The translations under genes and the position numbers were made by a program. From Actinomycetospora lutea (GTDB taxonomy: Bacteria; Actinomycetota; Actinomycetes; Mycobacteriales; Pseudonocardiaceae), in NCBI RefSeq assembly GCF_028737205.1, contig NZ_JAQZAL010000003.1:186001-250000 (forward strand): a stretch of DNA of 64,000 bases, read 5' to 3'. This document shows positions 52,498 through 59,274 of the stretch, one piece after another (position 1 is the stretch's first letter; the number at the start of each line of letters is the position of its first letter). A model generated the notes under the pieces. It had not been told where the DNA came from, did no database searches, and was given only the letters and a program-made list of their open reading frames with translations.

Positions 52498-52704
52498 ATG
52501 GACAACGTGACTCTCGCGGGCACCGGTCGCCACGTCGCGAGCTGGCGTGCCGTCACGGGCACGGCGTCGTTGATCGACGCCGTCGTGGCGTGCGAGCCGC
52601 AGGGGATGCCGAAGACGCAGCGCCCCCGCGTCGCCGAGCGCGATCAGTACCTCCCGACCTTCGTCCCGCAGCGACCGTCCGCAGCCTCGCGGTGGAGCCC
52701 CTGA
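52498..52704 (+). CDS. Upstream ORF in the whiB7 leader
   Basis: Reading frame of 68 codons between uvrD2 and whiB7 with a good ribosome site (GGAAGGGGG, 52480-52488) 9 nt before ATG 52498; an alternative GTG lies at 52492. The peptide (MDNVTLAGTGRHVASWRAVT at its start, ending PSAASRWSP) matches nothing I know. It ends 30 nt before the attenuator stem. By analogy with mycobacterial whiB7 leaders, its translation probably senses ribosome-targeting antibiotics. GCCTCG (52684-52689) within its last codons could pair with CGAGGC (52732-52737) at the base of the terminator, which would open it. Confidence 0.55.
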   Translation: MDNVTLAGTGRHVASWRAVTGTASLIDAVVACEPQGMPKTQRPRVAERDQYLPTFVPQRPSAASRWSP

Positions 52705-52733
52705 GCCCAGGAGCGCCACCGACACGACCCACG

Positions 52734-52765
52734 AGGCCGCGGACCCGCATCAGGGACCGCGGCCT
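52734..52765 (+). terminator. whiB7 leader attenuator
   Basis: Stem GGCCGCGG-a-CCC / GGG-a-CCGCGGCC with a 6-nt loop (GCATCA), closed by an A-T pair and followed by TTCGTCGTCT. Placed between the upstream ORF and whiB7, it is the expected intrinsic terminator that keeps whiB7 off in unstressed cells. Confidence 0.75.
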
Positions 52766-52835
52766 TCGTCGTCTCTCCAGGACACGACTCCCCCGCGGTC
52801 CCGGCCCCCGCCGACCCGCCCACCGGAGGTAGACC

Positions 52836-53207
52836 GTGTCCCCCGCCGGACTCGCCGTTCGTCCGACCGCCCCCGAGACCGGAATCGAGACCCCCGACGT
52901 CGACCTGTTCGACGCCCTGACCATCGTCGACGACCTCCCGTGCCGGATCTCCGGCGAGGACCTGTGGTTCTCCGACCGACCCGCCGACCTCGAGCGGGCG
53001 AAGGCCCTCTGCGTGGACTGCCCCATCCGGCGCACCTGCCTGGCCGGGGCGATGGAGCGGCGGGAGTACTGCGGCGTGTGGGGCGGCGAGATCTTCGACC
53101 GGGGTGCCGTGATCGCCCGGAAGCGGCCCCGGGGCCGGCCGTCGAAGGCCGACCTCGCCCGCGACGCCGAGCTCGCCGCGGCCCGGGCGGCCGCCGGGGT
53201 CGCCTGA
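52836..53207 (+). CDS. whiB7: Redox-responsive transcriptional regulator WhiB7
   Basis: Wbl protein of 123 aa. The [4Fe-4S] ligands are C36, C59, C62 and C68 (Cx22Cx2Cx5C), followed by the turn GVWGG (80-84). The C-terminal AT-hook RGRP (99-102) distinguishes WhiB7 from other Wbl proteins. It activates intrinsic antibiotic-resistance genes together with the primary sigma factor. The DrrAB-like exporter next door could be a target, which is inference. GTG 52836 has GGAGGT 5 nt upstream. Regulation by promoter and attenuator is visible upstream. Confidence 0.95.
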   Translation: MSPAGLAVRPTAPETGIETPDVDLFDALTIVDDLPCRISGEDLWFSDRPADLERAKALCVDCPIRRTCLAGAMERREYCGVWGGEIFDRGAVIARKRPRGRPSKADLARDAELAAARAAAGVA

Positions 53208-53233
53208 GGCCCGGTCCGCCGGGTCCCGGGGGG

Positions 53234-53284
53234 AGCGAGGGTCACCCTCGCTGCGTGCCACGCAGCGAGGGAGTCCCTCGCTGC
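53234..53284. terminator. Nested hairpins between whiB7 and the ABC1 kinase gene
   Basis: Four alternating copies of an AGCGAGGG/CCCTCGCT core. Stem 1 is 53234-53241/53245-53252 and stem 2 is 53262-53271/53275-53284 (10 bp). A mutually exclusive 13-bp stem joins 53245-53257 with 53259-53271. It lies between convergent genes, so a bidirectional terminator is the simplest reading. Confidence 0.6.
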
Positions 53285-53389
53285 ACGCACCCGGGGACCC
53301 GGCCCCGGACCCCCTCGCGAGGGGGAGAGGGGGGCCGGTGCGCCCTGGTCGATGCCGGCGTGCGCACCGGGCCCCTGAGGACCGGGCGG

Positions 53390-54700
53390 CTAGGCGAAGC
53401 CCGGCTGCCACTCCTCGAAGACGCCGCGCAGCGGGATCTCCGCATCGAGCTGGCACAGCACCGCGACCGACGCGAGCGTCACGCGGTGCACGAGCAGGTA
53501 TTGCGGGGGCAGGTTCAGCCCGCGCCCGGTGGTGAACTCCGGGCGGCGCAGGTCGCCGAGCCGGTCGGCCTGGCCCCGCAGCCACGCGCGCGTGAAGTGG
53601 AACTTCTCGGTGCGCAGGGGGTCGGTCAGCGGCCCCAGGTAGGCGATGGCCTCCTCGGGGCCCATGTCCACGCCGGGCAGCACGAAGTTCAGCTCGCGCA
53701 GGAGCTCGAGGAGCTCGTCGGAGCGGTCCTCGACAGCCAGGCGCAGCATGGCGCCGAGCTCGCGGGGCAGGCCGTCGGGCAGGCGCGCGACCGCGCCGAA
53801 GTCGATGACGCACAGGCGCCCGTCGGGCAGGATCTGGAAGTTCCCCGGGTGCGGGTCGGCGTGCAGCAGCCCCACCCGCGCGGGCGAGGAGAAGTGGAAC
53901 CGCGAGAGCAGCAGGCCGACGCGGTCGCGCTCCTCGGGCTCGCCGGCGCGGATGATCGCCGACAGCGGCGTGCCGGTGACCCACTCCGAGACCATCGCCT
54001 TCGGCGCCGACGCCACCACGCGCGGGACGACCACGTCGGCGTCGCCCTCGTAGGCGGCGGCGAAGGCGCGCTGGGCGTCGGCCTCGTCGCGGTAGTCGAG
54101 CTCCTCGGCCATGCGGTCGCGCAGCTCGGAGAGCAGGGGCTTGATCTCCATGCCCGGCACGAGCGGCTGCACCATGCGGCTGAAGCGCTGCAGCTGGCGC
54201 AGGTCGGCCATCACGGCCTCCTGCGCGCCCGGGTACTGCACCTTGACGGCCACGTCGCGCCCGTCGTGCCACACCGCGCGGTGCACCTGCCCGATGCTCG
54301 CCGCGGCGGCCGGGGTGTCGTCGAACTCGAGGAAGCGGTCGCGCCACCCGCGCCCGAACTGCTCGGCGAGCACCCGGTGGGTACGCGCGGCCGGCATCGG
54401 CGGCGCCGCGGTCTGCAGGCGGGTCAGGGCCTCGCGGTAGGGCTCGGCGAGCTCGTCGGGCACCGCCGCCTCGAACACCGACAGGGCCTGGCCGAACTTC
54501 ATGGCCCCGCCCTTGAGCTCCCCGAGCACGGCGAAGAGCTGCTCGGCGCCGCGGCGCGCGACGTCGGCGGAGATCTGACCCTGGTCGCCCCCGGCGAGCC
54601 GACGGCCCCAGCCCGCCGCGGTGCGGGACGCGAAGCCCAGCGGGAGCGAGGCCAGCCGCGCCGACCGCTGGACCGACCGGCGGGGGATGTCATCGGTCAC
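53390..54700 (-). CDS. ABC1 (AarF/UbiB) family atypical kinase
   Basis: Protein of 436 aa, homologue of Rv3197. Family motifs: KFGQALSVFE (the KxGQ inhibitory loop, ~70), AAASIGQVHRAVW, VAVKVQYPGA with the catalytic lysine, LLHADPHPGNF and the metal-binding VIDFGAVARL. These proteins act in quinone synthesis in other bacteria; in mycobacteria Rv3197 has been linked to macrolide resistance within the WhiB7 regulon (recalled). GTG 54700 was chosen; a GAGAAT hexamer lies 7 nt before it. Convergent with whiB7. Confidence 0.9.
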   Translation of the reverse strand: MTDDIPRRSVQRSARLASLPLGFASRTAAGWGRRLAGGDQGQISADVARRGAEQLFAVLGELKGGAMKFGQALSVFEAAVPDELAEPYREALTRLQTAAPPMPAARTHRVLAEQFGRGWRDRFLEFDDTPAAAASIGQVHRAVWHDGRDVAVKVQYPGAQEAVMADLRQLQRFSRMVQPLVPGMEIKPLLSELRDRMAEELDYRDEADAQRAFAAAYEGDADVVVPRVVASAPKAMVSEWVTGTPLSAIIRAGEPEERDRVGLLLSRFHFSSPARVGLLHADPHPGNFQILPDGRLCVIDFGAVARLPDGLPRELGAMLRLAVEDRSDELLELLRELNFVLPGVDMGPEEAIAYLGPLTDPLRTEKFHFTRAWLRGQADRLGDLRRPEFTTGRGLNLPPQYLLVHRVTLASVAVLCQLDAEIPLRGVFEEWQPGFA

Positions 54701-54743
54701 GCCCCCGATTCTCCCCCGTGCCGAGCGTGACGGCGCGATCAGG

Positions 54744-55787
54744 TCACGCCGCTCCCGCCGTCGTGGTGCCCGGCGTGGCCCTGACCAGGACGGTCGTGCC
54801 CGGCGTGACCTCGGCCCCACCCGTGCCGCGCCCCCGGCGGCCCGCGAGCCCGCCGCAGCCGCAGTCGGGGTGGCGCCGGACGGGCCGGACCCGGCGCGTG
54901 CCGCCGGCGGCGAGCACGAGCACCGCACCCCGGGACGCGGGGACGCCGCCGTCGAGGGCCGCGAGGACCTCGCCGGCCCCCAGCGCGGCCGTGGCCGCGG
55001 CCAGGGCCACCGGCACGGCATCGCGCCGACCCACCAGCTCGGCCGCCACCCGGGGCCACGCGTGGTCCGCGTCGGCGCGGGCGAGGTCGTCGCAGCGCAG
55101 GCAGGGCGTCGTCCCCGGCACGACGAGGGGCCCGACGGTGCCGACGCCGTCGAGCGCGGCGACGGGCAGGTGCGCGCGCCCGTCCAGGACGAGCCGCTGG
55201 GCGGCCAGCGGGTCGGGCCGGGCGCCGTCCGCGAGGACGACGAGATCGGCCCGCGCGGACAGCCACCGCCGCGCCGCGGGCGGTCCGGGCGACGGCGCGC
55301 CGGCCCGCGCCACGGCGTCCTGCGCGGCCCGCTCCGCGGGGCGGCCCACGTCCCCGGCGAGCAGCCCGGTGCCGACGTCGTCGCGCGACACCGTGCCCGC
55401 GGCCTCGACGAGGACCCGGCCGACCCCGGCCGCCGCGAGCAGGCAGGCCACCGACACCGCGATGCGCCCGGCGCCCCGGACCAGCACCCGCCGCCGCGAC
55501 GGCGGGGCCGCCGGGGCGGCGAGCAGGCCGGCGGCGTGCAGGCGGTCGAGGAGGTCGCGGGCGGCGGTCGGCGAGGCGCCGGCGGCCACGGCGTCGGCCA
55601 GCACCCGCGCGGGCGGGCGGGTGCCGTCGAGGGTCTCGACCATGCGGACGAGCGGCGGGGTCAGGCCGTCCACGACGAGCACGTCGGACGGCCCGGCGCC
55701 GAACTGCAGGACGTCGGGGGCCCGGTGCAGCGCCGGGAGGCGGAGGCGGGGGCGGTCGGGGAGCGGGGCGGGGGGAGTGAGGAGCAC
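54744..55787 (-). CDS. ThiF/E1-like family protein (Rv3196-type)
   Basis: Protein of 347 aa resembling the 'TOMM leader-peptide-binding / ocin-ThiF-like' group and Rv3196. The N-terminal ~95 aa has winged-helix character (FGAGPSDVLVVDGLTPPLVR). A Rossmann domain follows (RRRVLVRGAGRIAVSVACLLAAAGVGRVLV), then structural zinc cysteines in CLRCDD and CGCGG. The canonical E1 arginine/aspartate set is not clear, so adenylation is uncertain. No RiPP precursor or YcaO enzyme is nearby. It lies 43 nt upstream of the ABC1 kinase on the same strand, and is divergent from the YgjP-like peptidase. Confidence 0.72.
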   Translation of the reverse strand: MLLTPPAPLPDRPRLRLPALHRAPDVLQFGAGPSDVLVVDGLTPPLVRMVETLDGTRPPARVLADAVAAGASPTAARDLLDRLHAAGLLAAPAAPPSRRRVLVRGAGRIAVSVACLLAAAGVGRVLVEAAGTVSRDDVGTGLLAGDVGRPAERAAQDAVARAGAPSPGPPAARRWLSARADLVVLADGARPDPLAAQRLVLDGRAHLPVAALDGVGTVGPLVVPGTTPCLRCDDLARADADHAWPRVAAELVGRRDAVPVALAAATAALGAGEVLAALDGGVPASRGAVLVLAAGGTRRVRPVRRHPDCGCGGLAGRRGRGTGGAEVTPGTTVLVRATPGTTTAGAA

Positions 55788-55828
55788 ACCTGGTTCGACG
55801 CACCGGCAGGCCCTCCGGATCCGCCTTC

Positions 55829-55834
55829 TACGCT
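55829..55834 (+). promoter_or_regulatory. Leaderless -10 of the YgjP-like peptidase gene
   Basis: TACGCT, 6 nt before the GTG at 55841. Confidence 0.5.
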
Positions 55835-55840
55835 CCCGGT

Positions 55841-56422
55841 GTGGTCGATCCGCGTCCCGAGGTGGAGGTCCGCCGCAGCCGGCGCCGGAAGCGCACCGTC
55901 GACGCCCACCGCGAGGGGTCGACGGTGGTCGTCAACATCCCGGCGTCGATGTCCCGGGCCCAGGAACGGCAGTGGGTCGAGGAGATGCTGCGCCGCCTGG
56001 AGCGCGCCGACGCCCGCCGCCGGCCCGGGCGCCGGGCGGGCGACGCGGACCTCGCCGCGCGGGCCGACGCGCTGGCGGCCGCGCACCTCGACCCGATCGC
56101 GCCCGACGGTGCGTGGCCGCGCCCGGCGTCGGTGCGCTGGACGAAGCCGATGCGCACCCGCTGGGCGTCGTGCACGCCGGCGGACGCGACGATCCGGATC
56201 GGCGAGCGGCTCCGCGAGGTCCCCGGGTGGGTGCTCGACCACGTCCTGGTGCACGAGCTCGTGCACCTGCGCGAGCCGCACCACGGCCCCGCGTTCCGGG
56301 CCGCCGAGGCGGCCTACCCGCGCAGCGAGCGCGCGATCGGCTACCTCGAGGGCCTCGCGGCCGGCGCCGGCCTGCCGATCACCGACACCGACGGCGGGGA
56401 CGCCGACGAGGACTCCGACTAG
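55841..56422 (+). CDS. YgjP/SprT-like zinc metallopeptidase (M48-type)
   Basis: Protein of 193 aa. N-terminal VEVRRSRRRKRTVDAHREG and SVRWTKPMRTRWASCTPADATIRI are hallmarks of the YgjP family. The catalytic site is HELVH in VLVHELVHLREPHHGPAF, with the third histidine in the following HHGPAF. Function unproven. GTG 55841 is probably leaderless. It is convergent with the zincin-like gene: the two stop codons interlock in CTAG at 56419-56422. Confidence 0.88.
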   Translation: MVDPRPEVEVRRSRRRKRTVDAHREGSTVVVNIPASMSRAQERQWVEEMLRRLERADARRRPGRRAGDADLAARADALAAAHLDPIAPDGAWPRPASVRWTKPMRTRWASCTPADATIRIGERLREVPGWVLDHVLVHELVHLREPHHGPAFRAAEAAYPRSERAIGYLEGLAAGAGLPITDTDGGDADEDSD

Positions 56423-57849
56423 CCGCCCTTGCCCTCGTCGTCGGGCCGCTCCTTCGCCTCCTGCTCGGCCTTCATCTCGGCCTCGAGGCGGGCCAGCGGG
56501 TCGTCGAGGTCGGAGAAGCTCTCGCCGCTCTTCGGGGCGGCGCCCTCCTCCGAGGGCGCGACAGAGCGGCGCTCGCCGACGAACGACGAGGGGTCGTCGA
56601 GGTCGTCGGCGGTGGGCATGAGGTCCGGGTGGGCCCACACCGCGTCGCGGCCCTCGATGCCGCGCTCGTCGGTGAGGCGGCGCCACAGGGTGGCCGCGTC
56701 GCGCAGGCGCCGCGGGCGCAGCTCGAGCCCGACCAGCGTCGCGAACGTCTGCTCGGCGGGCCCGCCGGAGGCGCGGCGGCGGCGCAGCGTCTCGCCGAGC
56801 GCGACGGCACCGGGCAGGCGGTCGCCCACCGCGTCGGCGACGACGACGTCGACCCAGCCCTCGACCAGCGCGAGCAGCGTCTCGAGGCGCCGCAGCGCCG
56901 CCTTCTGCGACTCGGTGGTCTGCGGCTCGAACATCCCCGAGCTCATGAGCTCCTGGAGCGAGGCGGGGTTGGTGGGGTCGACCTCGCGGGCGAGCTCCTC
57001 CATGCGCGAGGTGTCGATCGAGATGCCGTGCGCGAACTCCTCGACGGTGGCGAGCAGCCGCTGGCGCAGCCACGGCACGTGCCCGAACAGGCGCTGGTGG
57101 GCGGCCTCGCGCGCGGCGAGGAAGACGAGCACCTCGCCGGCCGGGCGGTCGAGGCCCTCGGTGAAGGTCGCGATGGCGGCGGGCAGCAGCGCCGCGGTGC
57201 CCTCGGGGCCGAGGGGGAGGCCGACGTCGCTCGAGGTCAGCACCTCCTTGGCCAGCTGGGCGAGCCCCTGGCCGAGCTGCGAGCCGAAGGCCATGCCGCC
57301 GACCTGCGAGATCATCCCGAGCATCGGGCCCGCCATCTGGCGGGCCTCCTCGGGCAGGCCCTCGACCCATGCGCCGGCGACGCGCTGCGCCACCGGGTCG
57401 CACAGGCGCTGCCAGGTGGGCATCGTCGTGTCGATCCACTGCGCGGGCGACCACACGACGACCTGCGAGGCGCCCGAGGGCAGCGTCGTGGCGTCCTCGA
57501 GCCACAGCTCGGCGAGGCGCACGGACTCCTCGGCGGCGCGCTGCTGCTCGCCGGTCGGCGCCTTCTTGCCCTCCGCGCCGAGCTGCTGGTGCGCCATCTG
57601 GGCCGCGAGCTTGTAGTTCACCGGTCCCTCGGCGCCCGGCCCGGACGACTGGGACAGCATCTGCCCGAGCTGGGTGAGCATCTGGCCGAGCTGACCCATG
57701 TCGAAGCCGCCGGGCCCGCCCGCACCGCCGGGCAGGCCCATCCCGGGACCGAAGCCGAAGCCACCGCCTCCCTGACCGCCACCGGATCCGGAGCGGCGGG
57801 ACTCGTCGTCAGGGTCGGACGGCCCGAAACCGAAGGGCAGGTCACTCAT
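56419..57849 (-). CDS. Zincin-like protein (DUF2342/PF10103, Rv3195-type)
   Basis: Protein of 476 aa, the actinobacterial family called zinc-dependent metalloprotease or 'F420 biosynthesis associated'. A Gly/Phe-rich disordered N-terminus (~1-60) with QLGQMLTQLGQML repeats precedes the core (PVNYKLAAQMAHQQ, VVVWSPAQWIDTTMPTWQRL). The zinc-like motif is FLAAREAAHQRLFGHVPWL, i.e. REAAH rather than HEXXH, as usual for the family. Acidic C-terminal tail. Start ATG 57849 has TACCGT 7 nt upstream. Proteolytic activity is undemonstrated as far as I know. Confidence 0.9.
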   Translation of the reverse strand: MSDLPFGFGPSDPDDESRRSGSGGGQGGGGFGFGPGMGLPGGAGGPGGFDMGQLGQMLTQLGQMLSQSSGPGAEGPVNYKLAAQMAHQQLGAEGKKAPTGEQQRAAEESVRLAELWLEDATTLPSGASQVVVWSPAQWIDTTMPTWQRLCDPVAQRVAGAWVEGLPEEARQMAGPMLGMISQVGGMAFGSQLGQGLAQLAKEVLTSSDVGLPLGPEGTAALLPAAIATFTEGLDRPAGEVLVFLAAREAAHQRLFGHVPWLRQRLLATVEEFAHGISIDTSRMEELAREVDPTNPASLQELMSSGMFEPQTTESQKAALRRLETLLALVEGWVDVVVADAVGDRLPGAVALGETLRRRRASGGPAEQTFATLVGLELRPRRLRDAATLWRRLTDERGIEGRDAVWAHPDLMPTADDLDDPSSFVGERRSVAPSEEGAAPKSGESFSDLDDPLARLEAEMKAEQEAKERPDDEGKGG

Positions 57850-57856
57850 GGTGTCG

Positions 57857-57862
57857 ACGGTA
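57857..57862 (-). promoter_or_regulatory. Leaderless -10 of the zincin-like gene
   Basis: TACCGT on the minus strand, 7 nt before the ATG at 57849. Confidence 0.55.
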
Positions 57863-58006
57863 CGCGGCCCCGCGGCTGATCGGGGGCCCGAGCACGCTCC
57901 CGGGGCACGCTCACGGCGAACACCCAGGAAGCTCCCAGGGACGCCGCAGGAACCGGCCCGGAGCGGACGGCCGACGTCCCCGCACGGCGGGCACACCCCC
58001 GGTCAC

Positions 58007-58012
58007 TACCCT
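58007..58012 (+). promoter_or_regulatory. Leaderless -10 of the PDZ/Lon-like protease gene
   Basis: TACCCT, 8 nt before the GTG at 58021. Confidence 0.5.
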
Positions 58013-58020
58013 GTCCGGCC

Positions 58021-59064
58021 GTGACCCGGTTGCGCGCGACCTTGGCGCTCGGACTCGTGCTGGCCGGGGTGCTGGGACTCCTCGGCGCGACGGTGCGGGT
58101 GCCGTTCGTGGCGCTCGGGGACGGCCCCACGTTCGACGTGCTGGGCACCGGGCAGGACGGCCGCACGGTCGTGGACATCTCCGGCCCGGCGCCGGTCTAC
58201 CCGACGAGCGGGCAGCTGCGGATGACCACGGTCGCGGTGACGACGCAGGTCACGCTGTTCGGCGCGATGGCGATGTGGGCCTCGGGCAACGAGCAGGTGC
58301 TGCCGCGCGAGTCGGTCTACCCGCCCGGGCGCTCCAGCGAGCAGGTCGACCAGGAGAACACGCGTCAGTTCGCGCAGTCGGAGACCGACGCCGAGGCCGC
58401 GGCGCTGCGCTACCTCGGCTACCCGACGGCGGTGCAGGTCGGCTCGGTGCTCGACAACTCGCCGTCGGCGGGCCTGCTCGCTCCCGGCGACCGGATCGTC
58501 GCCGTCAACGGGCGCCCGGTGACGACCCCGCAGGAGGTCGTCGACGCGCTGGCGCCCACGCGGCCGGGGCAGGCGGTCACCGTGACCGTCCAGCGCGGCC
58601 CGCTCGGCGCCCCCGGCCCGCGCACCGACGTCACCGTCGTCGCGGCCGCCCGCCCGGACGGCGACCCGCGCGGCTTCCTCGGCGTCACGCCGACGAACAT
58701 CGTCGACTCCCCGGTCGACGTGCGGATCAGCCTCGGCGACATCGGCGGGCCCTCGGCCGGGCTGGTGTTCGCGTCGGCGATCGTCGACAAGCTCACGCCC
58801 GGCGACATCACCGGCGGCCACGTCGTCGCGGGCACCGGGACGATCGACGCGCTCGGCCGCGTCGGGGACATCGGCGGCATCCGCTTCAAGATGGACGCCG
58901 CGCGCCACGACGGCGCAGAGGTCTTCCTCGTGCCGGCGGGCAACTGCGCCGAGGCCGTGGCCGAGGCGCCGGAGGGGCTGACGCTCGCCCGCGTCGGGAC
59001 GCTGGGCGAGGGGATCGCGGCCCTGGAGGCGGTCCGGGCCGGGCGCACGCCGGCCCCGTGCTGA
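58021..59064 (+). CDS. Membrane-anchored PDZ / Lon-like serine protease (YlbL family)
   Basis: Protein of 347 aa, homologue of Rv3194c. Signal anchor at ~5-25, PDZ domain at ~135-210 (GLLAPGDRIVAVNGRPVTTP) and an S16 Lon-type protease domain at ~220-335. Catalytic dyad: S245 in DIGGPSAGLVFAS and K290 in GGIRFKMDAA. The active site faces outside the cell, so it works ATP-independently on exported or membrane proteins; substrates in actinomycetes are unknown. It is divergent from the zincin-like gene. Confidence 0.93.
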   Translation: MTRLRATLALGLVLAGVLGLLGATVRVPFVALGDGPTFDVLGTGQDGRTVVDISGPAPVYPTSGQLRMTTVAVTTQVTLFGAMAMWASGNEQVLPRESVYPPGRSSEQVDQENTRQFAQSETDAEAAALRYLGYPTAVQVGSVLDNSPSAGLLAPGDRIVAVNGRPVTTPQEVVDALAPTRPGQAVTVTVQRGPLGAPGPRTDVTVVAAARPDGDPRGFLGVTPTNIVDSPVDVRISLGDIGGPSAGLVFASAIVDKLTPGDITGGHVVAGTGTIDALGRVGDIGGIRFKMDAARHDGAEVFLVPAGNCAEAVAEAPEGLTLARVGTLGEGIAALEAVRAGRTPAPC

Positions 59065-59206
59065 CGCGCGTGCCGGATCCGGCGCCGCACCCGTGACGTC
59101 CCTGGTGAGCGCCGGGCCCGATGGTCGAGCTCCGCTCCGCTCCGTCTCCGAGCAGGGCGGGAGGGATCCGGACATGCCGGGCCACGTCAACCCCACACCG
59201 TGTTCG

Positions 59207-59212
59207 TAGAGT
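59207..59212 (+). promoter_or_regulatory. Possible -10 of the UPF0182 gene
   Basis: TAGAGT ~63 nt before the start at 59275; no convincing -35 box. The 59065-59274 gap shows nothing else. Confidence 0.3.
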
Positions 59213-59274
59213 GGCCACCGCACGCCCGGGTCCGCCCGCGCGTGGACGACCCCCTTTCTCAGGAGTGTGACCCC

